NCBI GenBank assembly: GCA_963555705.1 | Contig: OY743180.1 | Span: 42,998,129 to 43,062,128, forward strand | Reading direction: 5' to 3' | From: Ligustrum vulgare | Lineage: Eukaryota; Streptophyta; Magnoliopsida; Lamiales; Oleaceae | DNA: 64,000 nucleotides | Shown here: piece after piece, positions 33,226 through 45,851 of the stretch | How the letters are laid out: each line of letters starts with the position of its first letter | Position numbering within the stretch: position 1 is the stretch's first letter | Notes under the pieces: model-generated | What the model was told of the DNA's origin: nothing | Seen by the model: the letters and a program-made list of their open reading frames with translations, nothing else | Database searches by the model: none | Position numbers and translations under genes: made by a program

Positions 33226-36172
33226 ACACCCCCAAACTAGAACTATTGTTCGTCCTCGAACAAAAAAATAAAAATAAACTATAAAATTAAAAATGCAAAT
33301 TAAAATTTTTTTTTGCTTTTGTCAACTTATTTACCATGCGCTTCAACAATCCAAATTGACGATTCACTTTAGAAAAATAAATATGAACAACATAAAATAT
33401 TTTCATTCATCCGATGCTCAACTTCATTGTGTGTGTGTGAATAGCCAAAATCAACCGCAAACTTATGCAAAAATGAACTTGACAATGTGTGACTTTTTAT
33501 GCAAGAGTAAGCCCGAATCCCGTGTGATCAACAATGATTTTCTTTTGATTTTCCTTACCCTCTCATGAATAAGCACAGCCTTACTGCTTTTCTCTCATAT
33601 CCCGAGGTCTTTCCTATTGATGTGGGTTCTAAACATGTATAAATCGCATTTTTCCACACAAGGCAGTTAGGATTAGACAAGTATGCACGACAGACCAAGA
33701 ATAATTAACAAAGTGTTAGGAATTTCAACCAACAAAGCTTATACCATTTTATTCTATTTTTCTTTCATATGGACGACTTTTTCTTTTAATGTCCTTGTCT
33801 TTTACCATCTTTGTGCAATACTTTTCATACTTGCTTTCTATATGACCCCTGTAGCGAGCTTTAGGTCGGCAGCTCCCAACTCAGTTGAGCTTAGGGTACC
33901 AGGTTCAAAGAACCCCTCAGACTTAATTACCCGAGTCATAAAGGCTTAAACAGAAAAGTTAAAGATGTTTTTGTGTCTTATGTGTAAGTCCACTCTCCGT
34001 ACTTGCTTTCTAGTTGACCCCTGTAGCGAGCTTTAGGTCGGCAGCTCCCAACTCAGTTGAGTTTAGGGTACCAGATTCAGAGAATCCCTCAGACTTACTT
34101 GCTCGAGTCAAAAAGGCATTTGAAGAGTAGAATAAGACCTTCAGCATTTTTCTGTTTTTATGCTGGTTATTATGGTTTATACCCGTTGATCGAAATCCCT
34201 TACACTAAAGATGTACAATTAAAAACTTCAAATCCTTAATCTACCAATGCATACTCAATCTAACATTCCCACCCCCAAACTGCTTCTTGAGTAGTTTGGT
34301 TCTACATTTCAGGTCGGGATCTAATTTTCTTAAGGTTTGGGATTTTACAGTCAGTTCTATGTTCAAATTGCACAAGTTTACCCCACAAATATCAAGCATC
34401 TCCCTACACAATTTTTTACTTGAAATTAGCTATGTGCTCCAATTTGATTAAAGTCTTACATAGATGAATGTTTAGAAAAAATTCAGTTCGCATGTTGTCC
34501 AATTTTCTAACTAAAGCACAAAAGTCAATTCAAATCATGTCATAAGCAATAAATAAGTTAACAAAATTTTTCAAAATTTTCACTTTTTATGATTTTTTCA
34601 CATTTTTTTTTTTTTGAATTTTCTACCCAAAATCGAATGAATGTGTATATGAAAGCACATGAATGAAATTCCCACCCCCAAACTAGAATCATACATTGTC
34701 CTCAATGTATTAAAAATACATAAAGAAAATAAACACAGAAATAACAAAGAGGGTTAATGTACTTCCCGGGTTTGGAGAGTTGGTATTCCCATTTTTGAAG
34801 CTTTGACTTTCATGTTTTGTTGGATGAGATGACCCCTTACTTTTTTTTTCATGTTTGACGTGAATTGTCCCATGATGATATGTTCCTTGCAAATAAACAT
34901 TAATGATCAATAGAAGCATAATTATTACATAGGAACTAAAGAAAATCAACGCAATACACCCAAACTAGGACTTAGAAAAAATTATGAAATTTTTGAAAAG
35001 TGGTCGACCACTGATTTTCAACCCTTGACATCACCTTGAAAAATTGAAAATTTCCCGAGACATGTCCAGGGCATATGAAAGTACATAACTTGGTCTACAA
35101 CATATCAAAAATTTAGCAAGTTTGAAGTTCATTTGGGTCATGAAAAGATGTGACAAAGTAAGTGCAGTGAAGCTGAAAACAGGTGCACTGGTGCAGTGGT
35201 GCCTGCAATGGCCTTGCAATGAGGTGCCATGTAGTGCAATGATGTTTAAGTTGAGTTTCATGCTTTAAATCAGTGTAAACATGGATTGAACGATGCACAA
35301 ATGATGTATAATATGTAATGAAGGTGATCATCCAAAAAGAATTTCAAAAACTCAACAAAACATTCATTGTGACATTTATTCAAACACCTTATAGGCACAT
35401 GAAAAAATCAATGGAGAACATAGAGTTGGAGACTTTAATTTACCCAAATCTTTTCACCTACAAATCACAATTCAATATCTCAAATCTTAGCCTAAACCCA
35501 TCATCAACTATCCACAATTTCACAATTTACAAAAAGAATGAGGAACAAAAGATTATGCGTGATTTTGTGAAATTGTGTATAAATCCATACCTCTTGAATG
35601 TTTTTGATGCAATCCAAGACATGGAATAGAGTTAAAATGATGTGCAAGTAATGGGGACTAATTGGGGACTCAATGTTGAATGATTTGGGAGAGGTAAAAC
35701 GGGTTTGAAAGTGGTTAAAATGAGAGAATTCAACATATAAATGAATCTGCCGAAACTGTCCAGAATTGAACCATGCGACCGCACGGTTTAATCACCGTGC
35801 GACCGCACGGTATAAAAGGCAGTGTTCTGAAATTTTTTCATTTTTCGATTTTGGACTCCGTTTTCGACCCCTAAACACATCCAAATGCATGCAACCAACT
35901 TCTAAACTATATGTACATGTCCTAAGCTAGATTCTCAAGTGGAAGATTGTAATGAAAAAGGACAAAACAAATAATAATTCAATAGAAACTAAAAGTGCAA
36001 AAACGTGCAAAATAGAATACTAGAATTATTTAAAGCACATAACAACTCAATGCATGCATTCTAAATATACTAGTGCTCCTAAAATGCACTGCCAAGCAAC
36101 TAAACAACAATTAAGCAATAAAATAACTCAAAAGCAACAAACAAAATAACTAAAGAAAATGGGTTTGAAAAA
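33226..36172 (-). other. 3' non-coding region of the Athila-related element
   Basis: On minus it repeats the Athila 3' layout: polypurine tract (CCCCCAAACT at 33229), two copies of the GACCTAAAGCTCGCTAC module (about 33849-34115), further purine-tract copies at 34270 and 34673, and the ACATTGAGGACAATGT palindrome at 34693-34708. Two GTGCGACCGCAC palindromes are at 35771-35810. The plus-strand open frame at 35318-35629 shows no domain. Confidence 0.82.
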
Positions 36173-36188
36173 TTGGGTTGCCTCCCAA
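36173..36188 (-). promoter_or_regulatory. Conserved hairpin TTGGGAGGCAACCCAA
   Basis: Identical to 15623-15638 of Athila, with the same AAGCGCTT at its 5' side. It lies 55 bp after the stop of the 231-residue ORF, just as it follows pol in Athila. Confidence 0.65.
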
Positions 36189-36242
36189 CAAGCGCTTAAT
36201 TTATAGTCTAGAGCTAGACTTTTTGCAAATTGCGTTGGTCGT

Positions 36243-36938
36243 TCAAGGAACTTTAAACAAGGCTTTTGATGACCTTCTTCCCTTGTGTCGGTTGAACTTG
36301 TACCAATTTTCATTCCTACTCCAAAAGCTCACCTTGCCTATGTCATGTATCTTGATGTCACAAATTGATTCAAACTTCAATACATAAACTTCAATCATCT
36401 CGTCTGTGCCAATGACGAAATCAATTATTGCGCAACCAATGGAGTTGGAGGATTGCATGGTACAATCTGCATCTTTCAATGTCTCTGTTTTTGTTTCCCT
36501 TATTGTGATCAACTCCTCTATTTCCATATGATTTTTTTCTTTGATTGAGGTTTCATTGAGCTTGATGTCCAGATCCTGAATTGTTGACAATGAGACGGTG
36601 GCATCTTCATGACAATTATTTTCCTCTTGGTCTGTTTGTTGAAAGCCCGGTAGAGGTGATTCCCTTAATTGATGTTCATTTACGCTTGGCAAAAGAAATA
36701 CCTCACATGGCAAATCAAGCACATCAAATTTAGTTGAGAGTGAGACAAATAATGAAGCAGGTAATGTATCCAGGATAGCTTCATTAACTTCATATTTGGC
36801 TTTTAAATCTCGTAGTCGCTCTCCTATGATAAAATCTGCTACTAGCATATCATCCTCTTCAACTCCTTGAGCTATCAATAGTTGTTCCCTTATGAGAAAA
36901 TCACGTACAGACATTGCGTTGAAGTCAACCACAGCCAT
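36243..36938 (-). CDS. Unknown 231-residue ORF of the Athila-related element
   Basis: 231 codons from the ATG at 36938, intact, placed where gag-pol should be: 157 bp after the primer site and before the conserved hairpin. It is acidic and Glu/Asp-rich with no transmembrane segment and no recognised motif. The N-terminal half contains regular Leu/Ile spacing (FLIREQLLIAQGVEEDD, FIIGERLRDLKAKYEVNE). The C-terminus is basic (NRHKGRRSSKALFKV). It is not gag, protease, RT or integrase. It could be a captured host sequence or an accessory ORF conserved in this family. An open frame in a young element may mean recent selection or simply too little time to decay. Confidence 0.55.
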   Translation of the reverse strand: MAVVDFNAMSVRDFLIREQLLIAQGVEEDDMLVADFIIGERLRDLKAKYEVNEAILDTLPASLFVSLSTKFDVLDLPCEVFLLPSVNEHQLRESPLPGFQQTDQEENNCHEDATVSLSTIQDLDIKLNETSIKEKNHMEIEELITIRETKTETLKDADCTMQSSNSIGCAIIDFVIGTDEMIEVYVLKFESICDIKIHDIGKVSFWSRNENWYKFNRHKGRRSSKALFKVP

Positions 36939-37094
36939 CTCGAATGTCGAGTATCAAGACCTAAGAAGAAAACATGACAAATAGTGAACGAACTAAAAAG
37001 AAACTAAAAATAACAGAAATAAACTAAAAATAAAAATAAAACGGTAAAAAGTCCGAATTAGTGAAAGTAATCTAAGAATAAATTTAAATAACAA

Positions 37095-37112
37095 TCCCCG
37101 GCAACGGCGCCA
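37095..37112 (-). promoter_or_regulatory. Primer binding site of the Athila-related element
   Basis: On minus, TGGCGCCGTTGCCGGGGA, identical to the Athila primer site at 10113-10130, six bases inside the 5' LTR. Confidence 0.92.
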
Positions 37113-37118
37113 AAAACT

Positions 37119-38867
37119 TGATCGCGCTCCGCAAGTGCACGAGTCGCGCAAGTAATAAAGTGGATTTTAAGTCCGAATATCGTTCCCACAGAAATTGTTT
37201 TAAATCGTATTTTAGACTACTACCTTAACCGGAACGAGAAATTGTTTGAAATTGAGAATTTTGAATTAAAATTAAACTAGAAAGAACGAGGAAATTTGAT
37301 TTAGAGAAAATATGAGAAAAACATGCTAGAATTGAGAATCCACATTTATTCCATTAATTACGCATTAAATTAAACATCTAACAATAATTCACGAGGTTTT
37401 GAAAATTCATATTCCTAATATTGTCAAGACTCCCTTTCGGACAAGAATCAACACCTATTTCTATACACAATCCGACTATATTTCTATGACGAATCTAAAT
37501 GTATAGAAAAGCATTACAAGTTTTGTGAATACTATAGCAGATAACACAAAGCATAGGGGTATATTTCTATCCCCTATCGGACTTTGTAACAATTGACACA
37601 AGTCTAATGAAATCTCAATCTTTCGAACTTAAGAAATCATTACCTAAAATCATACAACTAGTGATCAAGTAATTGCATGATAAAAAAGTATAAATCAATT
37701 GCTCAAACCCATGAATTATGAAATTAAATGATAATCAATACATAAAATCCGGAAATAAATGCTTCATCACAATTCTAACATTCAAGAACCTAGCCTAGAT
37801 ACATAATTGAATATAAATCACAAGAGGAATGGATAGATGTCACCCTATTCATGCCCTTGATCTTCGTTCTTCAATTGTGTCTTGGGTTGGAGTGGATCCC
37901 TTCGCAATCCGACAGCGTTTTGGCCTCTCTTCAATGAATTGGGAATATTGGGAACCCTTAATTTCGTGCCCCAAGCCATGTATTTATAGATGTTCATGAG
38001 AATTAGGTTAATTGTGGAGAAAATTGCTGAATTCCGCGTAAAAAGCCCAGCTGCGGCCCAGTCGAGACTACCGTGCGACCGCACGGTTCAGAAATGCGCG
38101 ATCGCATGACTCTGCAGGTAAACTTCAGTCGCTAATTTTTTTGACCGTGCGACCGCACGCTTTTTCAACCGTGCGGCCGCACGGTTATACCGGCAGCCAC
38201 ATTTTTCTTCTTTAAATTTCAGCAATTTGGTCCTCATCCTTTTATTGCACAGCATTTAGTATTTTGATCATATCTTTCTATTCCATTATCCGATTGAAGT
38301 GCTTCAAAGTCCGTTAGAAAGATAACGTAAAGGGATACAATTATTCATGAAATAGGATTTTCCCAATTCGAACGTTTATTTCCCCAAAATTAGGTTTCAA
38401 AGTCTGACTAAAAATCTGCCCGAAGACCTTGCTTGATTTAAATGAATTTATGGTAATATTCTTACCATATTTCATTCCTTTTTGCCATCTAATTGCATCC
38501 AATTGACTCCTAAAAGTCCTCAAGTATCTTATCTTGATCCGAATCAACTATCGAATATTTGCAATTTGGTCCTTCTTCTTTTGATTTGTATACTTTAGTC
38601 CTTGAACTCCCAATTTCTTCCAATTTGGTTCTTTCTTTGACTTTTCTTCCAATTGACCCTTGATCTACTTCATCCATTCTTGATTTGCATACTTTGGTTC
38701 TTTTGTCATCCAATTTGCTTGTTTTTGCTCCAATTCCTTTATTTTCTCGACTTTGGATTATTTCTGAAATGTAAACAAATAACGCAAAATAAATAGCAAA
38801 TATTCCAAAACAAACATATAAAATCCTACTTTTAGGATAAAAATAAGTGTATAAAATACACTTATCA
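37119..38867 (-). repeat. 5' LTR of the Athila-related element
   Basis: 1749 bp, complete; on minus it starts TGATAAGTG and ends GCGCGATCA. The end next to the primer site is homologous to the Athila LTR end (a GTGCACTTGCGG block), which links the two families. Flanked by ACGGT on the right. Confidence 0.9.
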
Positions 38868-39090
38868 ACGGTGCTCAAAGTTGCGCCCAACACTGCTAGG
38901 TATAATGAAAATACTTCCCCGAGAAATGGTTTAGAAATAATAGGTGGTGATGTGAGATTTCTTTTCAGTTTTTCAAAAGCTACTTGGCAGTCCCTGGTCA
39001 ATTCAAAGTCCTTTCTTTTATTGATTGCTTCAAATAAGAGTCTGCATTTATCTATTAACCTTGACACAAAGCAGCTGAGAGGTGTGTGAG
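38868..39090 (-). pseudogene. pol: Tat B RT/RNase H junction
   Basis: On minus, MSRLIDKCRLLFEAINKRKDF, then CQVAFEKLKRNLTSPPIISKP and LYLAVLGATLSTV. This is the RT connection and start of RNase H of the Tat branch. The RT palm expected upstream is missing: the next readable text at 39.2-39.5 kb is protease. Confidence 0.8.
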
Positions 39091-39189
39091 AATTTGGATT
39101 TTTGGTCCGCTCTCTCTGACCACCTCGTGTTATTTCAAACTATAGAGTGTTGGAAATTTTATATGTTTGTGATAGAATGATACAGCCGC

Positions 39190-39560
39190 TTTCAATTCAT
39201 GAAATATCGATCTTCACAGAAGGGCATTGTAGTTTGATGGAATATCCAAAATCACAAAGTCAGCTATAACTCCACTCTGACACGGCTCTATTTCCAGTTC
39301 CATCATAAAAGAAATTTCTCCCTTGGGCTGAATATAATCGCTAGTGAATCCCTGTAGTTTTGCTAGCATTGGTCTTAGATGGCGTAGATAATGTCCATCT
39401 TAAAAAAGGTATTCCAGAACAATATTCACGGTGCTTCCGTTATCTACTAAAGTTTGGTGAATTTTAATCCCACATGTTGGCATCATGATGACTGGGGCAT
39501 CTGAATGCGTCTGTAACACACCTATGCCATCTTCTTCACTAAAATTGAATGATTCTTAAT
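39190..39560 (-). pseudogene. Tat B aspartic protease
   Basis: On minus, PVIMMPTCGIKIHQTLVDNG and STVNIVLEYLF carry the D-N-G-S loop of Tat proteases, followed by GEISFMMELEIEP, FVILDIPSNYNALL and the FHELKAAVSFYHKHIKFPT type, as in other Tat elements. Two stops interrupt. Most of RT between this and 39090 is deleted. Confidence 0.75.
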
Positions 39561-40801
39561 GATCACGCAAAAATGATTAAGTGCGGACCTGATAACTACT
39601 CCTTGCATTGTATATCAGATCTCGTCTCCTTTTTCGATTCGACCTGGGTTTGGTTTCCGTTCACTAACGTGGGGATCTCACCTGGCCCATAATTCCTAGG
39701 ATTGTCTACAGTTTGTTAAGATGTGTATTGCCATGATCGTGCTGGTGCCCTTCCTACTCCGCTTTTTGAGAAACTTGCTTTCAAAGGCTACCTCTGTTTA
39801 CAAATTTATCAATTTCCAATTTCAGATCCCTACATTCATCGGTATTTTGCTCTGCTAATCGGTGATATTTGCAATACCTTAATTAATCCAGCTCGACCGA
39901 CTCTTGTTTTAAATGTTTAGCAAGGAGAGGATATTCTTATCTTTAATATTCGTAAATATGATTTCATCGACACATTAAGAGGAGTTGGAGTCTGGGTTGG
40001 TCCATTGTATGGGTGGAAATGATCTACAGGCCTAAAATCCCTTATTCTCTCGAAATTATTCCTTCTTGGCTCCCTTCTCCCTTCTCTACATCACTTTTTA
40101 TCTACATCATTCGTTTCTTTTTTCCTCGATCAAGAGGACCTGAAGCCTCCTTGGAAGTAATAAATTATTCATCCCTATTGATGAATTCTTTATAGGTTCT
40201 TGGTCCTTTCTCGTGTGCTGACCACCAAAACCTTATTTGAGGCGACAAACAGAATAATACTGCCATTAGTAATGCATCATATGATATCTTTTCCATTTTC
40301 ATGCTATGTCAGTTAAATCGACTCAACTAACTCTTCAAGGGTTTAGTCTTGCCCAGTCTGATTGTTACCAACTTTCCTTTGGAGTAGTTGGGATTCTATA
40401 CCCCATAAACTGTTTGATGAATTGTGAACTCAGTTGAGTTTTGCTCGAAATTGAATGATGGGCTAAATTGTGAAACCACCTCTACGCACGATCATCCAAC
40501 GTCAAGGGAAAAGCTCTGCACATAATTGCATCATTAGCTCCTTGAAGTTCTATCCATGAAATATATTGATCAATGTGAGATACCGGATCTATTTCACCAT
40601 TATATTAAGTCAATGGGGTATCTTCATTTTGCTAGGTAAAGGCTGAGCTAGAATAGCCTCTATGAAAGGAGATGCTCTCTTAGTAGAGAAATTTGAGGAG
40701 TCGAGTCCGAGAGTCCCTCTTGTTTTGTCTCTGTTTAAGACATTATCTTCTTCAGTTTCTCCACTTCACTTAGGTTTTGTTTTAGAAAGCTGGGGATTGG
40801 A
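39561..40801 (-). pseudogene. gag: Tat B gag, C-terminal part
   Basis: On minus, AIMCRAFPLTLDDRA, RWFHNLAHHSISSKTQLSSQF and FMGYRIPTTPKESW (about 40530-40350) are the Gag core. YCKYHRLAEQNTDECRDLKL (near 39870) is the zinc-knuckle-like segment. Stops are frequent. The N-terminal part lies beyond the solo LTR, at 55527-56150. Confidence 0.78.
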
Positions 40802-41099
40802 TGTAACAAACAGAAAATTTCTTACCTTAGTTGATTTATTTATAAAATTGGATTCAAATATTTTCCTAGAAAAACAGTCAATCACACGTTTTGTACGATG
40901 AGATAGTATAAAATTTATGAGAAAAGTGAAGAAATTAGCAATACTTGTTATTTTGGAGACTAAATTGGCATAAAATAAATTTATATACGATGTTTGAACT
41001 CAATCGGATTAAATCTCATAGTTGAGGACTAAGCTGAAAATTTTAGAAACTCCTATTAATTACAGTTTTGCCATTATGATGAACATGACTTTGGGATCA

Positions 41100-41560
41100 T
41101 TTTGTGAAATATGTAATGATCTGTAACCATGCATATTATACCATTTTATAGTTCGTGATGAGATCTAAGTATTGATATCAAGTATGATCATAATAGAGGT
41201 CGAGAAGTACTTCAAAAATCGAGCTAAAGTTGCATGTATGAAGTATTTAGAATGCTTAAATTCATCAAAAATTTCCTAAGTATAAATCTGTGGTCGAGCA
41301 GCCATGTTTGAGAGGATCGTATAAACAATATGTTAATCAGATGTATTTGCATGTTATACTACCTTATAGTTTACAATGAGATGTACAAATTGGTATCAAG
41401 TTTGAGCACAATTGAAGTTGGGAAGTACTTCAAATATCGAGTTGAAGTTTCATACTTGAAATTTTAGAAGTGCTGAGAAAATTCAAAAAAATGGCTAAGT
41501 ATGGAAATCCAATCGAGCAACCATTTTTGGATGAATGGTACAGGTTGTAGAATGGTCTAT
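41100..41560. repeat. Two diverged tandem repeats in solo LTR X
   Basis: Segments from about 41120 and 41340 share TACCATTTTATAGTTCGTGA-type text, a GAGATCTAAGTATTGATATC-type block and GAAGTACTTCAAAAATCGAG, with many substitutions. The period is about 225 bp. Confidence 0.6.
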
Positions 41561-42197
41561 TTTCGATGTATGTGTAGTCGTTGCAAAAATAGAGGTATGA
41601 ACTTTCTAATGGTATAAAGAGTACCCTAAATGGACTTCGTCTTGACCTTCAAATATTGATCCAAAAGTGAAACCTTGAAATAGAAAATCTGAATTTTTTT
41701 GTATTAATTAAATTAATGCAAGAGAGAGACACTTGTCATCATACCATTGTTATCTTAAGGACATGATTGGCACATCAAGTTATTTTGGTTAGAATTAATT
41801 AATTACCTAAAGTTATAGGGCTTGGGTGATAGAAAGTTTTGAGGACTTAGTTTTTACGTAAGCACCAACTTGTACAAATATTAAAGTATGGGGCTATTTT
41901 TGCAATTATATCATATATGTATCTATTATAAACGTTTTTGGCCCATTTGTTCTTCAAAGTCAGGGGAAAAAAAGAGAAGAGAGGAAAGAAACCGAGAGGG
42001 AGAAGAAGGAAGGAGGAGAAGAAAAAGAGAAGGAGAAGCTTTGTTTGATTACCTTCTTCAATTCCTTAAGATAAGCAAGAGATTTTCTCTTGATGTTTGT
42101 GATTTAAATTTGGGATTTGTGAATTAATTACTCAAATTTGAAGTTAGCAAATTTTAAATTTATTGGCACAATTGATTGTAGAAGCTTAGGAGATTGT

Positions 42198-43367
42198 TGT
42201 AGCGCCCCGATTTGTAAATACCCGGTTCACCACGTCATTTTCTAGTCTAAACTTTAAAATAATATTCTAGCGGAAGAAATAACTTAAATTTATTTTTTGC
42301 AGCATTAAATAAACTGTAATGATCGATAAAATTAGAAAACATTTATGAAACAATTCAAAATAACGAATCGAGCCATTAATCATACAAAACATTCGACAAT
42401 GCCATAATTTTTCAAATAATTGAAAATCTCAAAAATAGCCAAAGTTTAGAAATATGGATTGTCAAAATAAGATTCTCAATTATTTAACGACTATTGCCAC
42501 AATCATCCATCAATTGCCACCCTCTTCGAAATTTGCAAATATTGTTAAAATAGACATGAGCATTTCATAGAACTATTCAGTAGACTCATCGCCAATTAAT
42601 TAATTTATAATATAATTGAATACGTAAATCCAGGCTCTTTAGAAATCATAGAGTGTGGGTAGTCTCTTCTCGTGCATTAAAGCACATGGCTCTCTTTGAA
42701 AAATCATAGACTCTTTAAAATCATCGGATGTGGGTAGTCTTGTCTCGTGTACTTAAGGCACGTAAGTTATGCATAACATCATTATTTATCTTGCAATACA
42801 TTCTCTTCTTTCTTTCTCATGCATAAAAGCATATAAGTTATGATAAGCATAACAACATAAATATTTCATAAGAAATATATTCTCAACTCATTTCATGAAA
42901 TAACTTTCACATAAATCACGTAACATACACATTCACATGCAATCATAATTTAAATCAATTAATAGGGGCTAGTCTATCTTAAATTCAACGAGTGGAAAAT
43001 CGAGCGGGAAATGACTTCAATCCTTTAAATCTCCGTACGCCTCGTCTAGCCAATTAGAAAAATGAGTTAAATTAATCTTTTGAAATTTATCGTTTTTTAA
43101 AAATAATAAATTACAATTTGGGGACTAAAATGAATACTTTTAAATTTGAGGGACTAAAATGTAAATTTTCAAAACTTAGGTTGAAGCTCAAAACGGATAC
43201 TAAATTGTGGGAATTGAAATAATTGATTTTAAAAATGAAAGGGTTGATTAAAATCATTTAAAACTTAAGGGGCTGAAATGATAAGTTTTAAAACTATAGG
43301 GACTGATTTAAATAACTTTGGAATTTGGGGACTAAAGTACAAATTTCGAAAATCAAAAATTATTAAA

Positions 43368-43446
<79 letters not shown>

Positions 43447-44628
43447 AAGAAAGGAAGAGAGGAGGTGCGGGCTCGTGCAACCCGGCTCCTTTCAGCAGGT
43501 GATTCGCTGGCGAAACGCCAGCGCGGAGAGGCGGGGAGCAGCGGTCGAGATGGGTTCAGGTTTTGAGGGGTTTGGGTGCGAGTTACAGGGGTAAATCGAG
43601 GCTTGAAATTCGAGTTTGAGCTGCACGGCGGTCAAGGTAAGGTTCTAGACTTCTTCTATTTCTTGGTTTGGAGTTGGATTTTTAGCTTATTGATGGGGAT
43701 TGGAGAGGGCAGTGGAGGCGTGTGGTTGGTGATTAAATGGAGCTTGGGTGGTTGTGCAAAGGACGAAAATGGTGGTGTTGATGCATTGTGGCCGGCGTGT
43801 GGCGGTGGTGGAGTGAAGAGGCAGTGGAGGAGGTGGCTGTGTTGGTGGTTTGGATTGTGCAGTGAACGAAAATGGGCAGGGTGATGTTGATGATGATGAT
43901 GAAGAAGGTGGGGGAGCTGAGTTGGAGGTGGTGGCTGTTCAATAGTGATGACGGTGGTGATGGCTGCTAGGTTGTACGATAAACTTGGTTGAGGGCTGTG
44001 GTGGCATTGGGTGGTTGTGGTGATGATTCAAATTGTGAGGTTGGAGTTCGAGTTTACCTAGCTACAGGAGGAGGCGGAAGTGGAGTTGAGCTGGTTCCTG
44101 GAAGTGAGAATTGTGGTGGTGCAAAGAGGGAGACTTTGGTTGCTGAAAATGGTGTTGAGTTGGTTGCTGGAAGTGGTGTTGAGGGAATGAGTTTGAGACT
44201 TGCTGATTGGTGATGCTGGGACAGGGTTAATGAGTGAGTAGGAGGGGTTGGTGATGTAGAGCTAGGGTATGGTATGGGATTGATGTGATAGGTGGAAGTT
44301 GGTGGTAGTATGAAATTTTGACAAGCAATACACGGAAATCGAGGAAAATCGTACGCGTGAATCAACTAAGTTGGAAAATGGATCAGATAAAATGAGCTTG
44401 ACGTAATTTGGAATTTAAACCGATTTTGAAAATAATAATTTAAATAAATAAATAAAATAATAAAATTTTAGAAATTCGAAATTTATTTAAAATCGAATGG
44501 ACTCGATATTTCTCGACTTTGCTAGACTAATACGTCGTGACGTTAACTTAAAAATGGGTGAGATCGCAGCGGCACGGTTTATAATTTAAAATAATTATTA
44601 AATGCTTGGAGAATTCTTGGTCGTTACA
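42198..44628 (-). repeat. 3' LTR of Tekay
   Basis: 2431 bp. Contains a (TC)n tract at 43373-43443. Both candidate splice boundaries seen in the other LTR are changed here (GTAG to ATAG, CAG to CAA). The open frames across the TC tract and the GGT-rich region are low-complexity artefacts. Confidence 0.92.
43373..43443. repeat. (TC)n microsatellite
   Basis: About 35 uninterrupted TC units, matched by a slightly shorter tract at 50811-50874 in the other LTR. Confidence 0.95.
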
Positions 44629-44720
44629 ACCTTACCCCCTTAAAATAATTTCGTCCTCAAAATTAAACTTACTTGGTATATGATTTCTGGATACTTGACT
44701 ATGATCTCCTCTTCCTTTTC

Positions 44721-45560
44721 CTAAGTAGCCTCATCACTATTGTGTCTACCCCACTGGACTTTGACTAAAGGAATCTCTTTATTTATCAAGACATGGACTT
44801 TCCTCTCTACTATGCACATGGGTGCCTCTTCATAAAACAAATCTTTCTGAACTGCAAGAGACTGATAATTCACCACATGATTAGGATCATGAACATACTT
44901 TCTCAATAGAGAAACATGGAACACATCGTGAACAGCTGCAAGTTCTGGTGGCAAAGCCAAATGATAAGCCATGCTCACTACTTGTTCTAATATCTCGAAT
45001 GGTCCAATAAAACGAGGTCTCAACTTTCCTCTTTTCCCGAATCGAAAAGTACCCTTCATCGGGGCTATCTTCAAAAATACTTTCTCTCCAATCTAAAATT
45101 TCAAGTCCTTTCTTCTTTGATCTACATAACTTTTCTGTCTATCCTGCGTGGTCTTAATCCGCAGTCTAATCTTCTCGATAGCATCAACTGTCCTCTAAAT
45201 TAGTTCTGGTCCCAATAACTTCTTCTCACCAACCTTATCCCAATAGATTGGTGATCGACATCGCCGTCCATACAATGCTTCATATGGTGCCATACCAATA
45301 GTAGCCTGAAAGCTATTATTATAAGCAAATTCCACCAATGGTAGATGATTCTCCCAACTACCACTCAAGTCTAGCACACAGGCTCTAAGCATATCCTCCA
45401 GCGTCTGAATAGTGCGTTCAGACTGCCTGTCTGTCTGGGGATGGTAGGCAATACTAAAATTTAATTTAGTACCCATTGCCACATGCAAACTCATCCAAAA
45501 TCTCGAAGTAAATCTCGGATCTCTATCTGAGACAATGGAAACTGGTACTCCATGAAGTTA
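44721..45560 (-). pseudogene. pol: Tekay integrase C-terminal half and tail
   Basis: On minus, [20 protein letters not shown] contains the catalytic Glu (usual text GQSERT, here RQSERT), followed by [20 protein letters not shown] and [10 protein letters not shown]. After a break come KLRPRFIGPFEILEQV and YHLALPPELAAVHDVFHVSLL, then RKVHVLINKEIPLVKVQWGR, the region that ends in a chromodomain-like segment in Tekay. A stop near 44720 ends it. Confidence 0.86.
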
Positions 45561-45851
45561 AACAATCTCTCCGATATAAAACTGCGCTAACTGATCCATA
45601 TTGAGAGTCATCCGGACTGGTAGAAAATGAGCTGACTTTGTAAGTCGATCTACAATTACCCAAATGGCGTCATTCCCTCTCTCTGATTTTGGTAACCCTG
45701 TAACAAAATTCATGAAAATTTTCTCCCATTTCCATTCTGGTATATCTAAAGGATTCAACAATCCTGACGGTCTCTGATGTTCGGCCTTGACCTGCTGACA
45801 GGCCATGCATCGTGAAATAAATCTTGCAATGCAACCCTTCATGTCCTCCAC
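45558..45851 (-). pseudogene. pol: Tekay integrase zinc-binding domain and core start
   Basis: ISRCMACQQVKAEHQRPSGL is the end of the HHCC domain and WEKIFMNFVTGLP the start of the catalytic core. The first catalytic Asp (MDF in active relatives) is Asn here. NDAIWVIVDRLTKSAHFLPV follows. The frame ends in a TAA near 45558. Confidence 0.87.

Larger units (their letters stand above)
31507..38867 (-). mobile_element. Non-autonomous Athila-related element without gag-pol
   Basis: Minus-strand element of 7.4 kb with LTRs at 37119-38867 (5') and 31507-33225 (3'). The Athila primer site is at 37095-37112 and the polypurine tract abuts 33226. The shared 1719 bp of the LTRs have equal length and about a dozen differences by eye, so insertion is recent. 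There is no gag, protease, RT or integrase; the only sizeable minus-strand ORF is 36243-36938. The right flank is ACGGT. The outer 30 bp of the left LTR and the left target duplication are missing, replaced by a few bases. Confidence 0.9.

Noticed and set aside
35318..35629. 103-residue plus-strand ORF
   Set aside because: It lies in the 3' non-coding region of the minus-strand Athila relative, with no recognisable domain and a composition like its AT-rich surroundings.
43265..43480. Arg-Glu repeat protein (and the longer one at 50701-51096)
   Set aside because: It is a translation of the (TC)n microsatellite in the Tekay LTRs.
43576..44365. Gly/Val/Trp-rich and His/Pro-rich ORFs on both strands (and copies at 51129-51825)
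   Set aside because: These are low-complexity GGT/ACC-rich LTR sequence, present equally in both Tekay LTRs and open on both strands.
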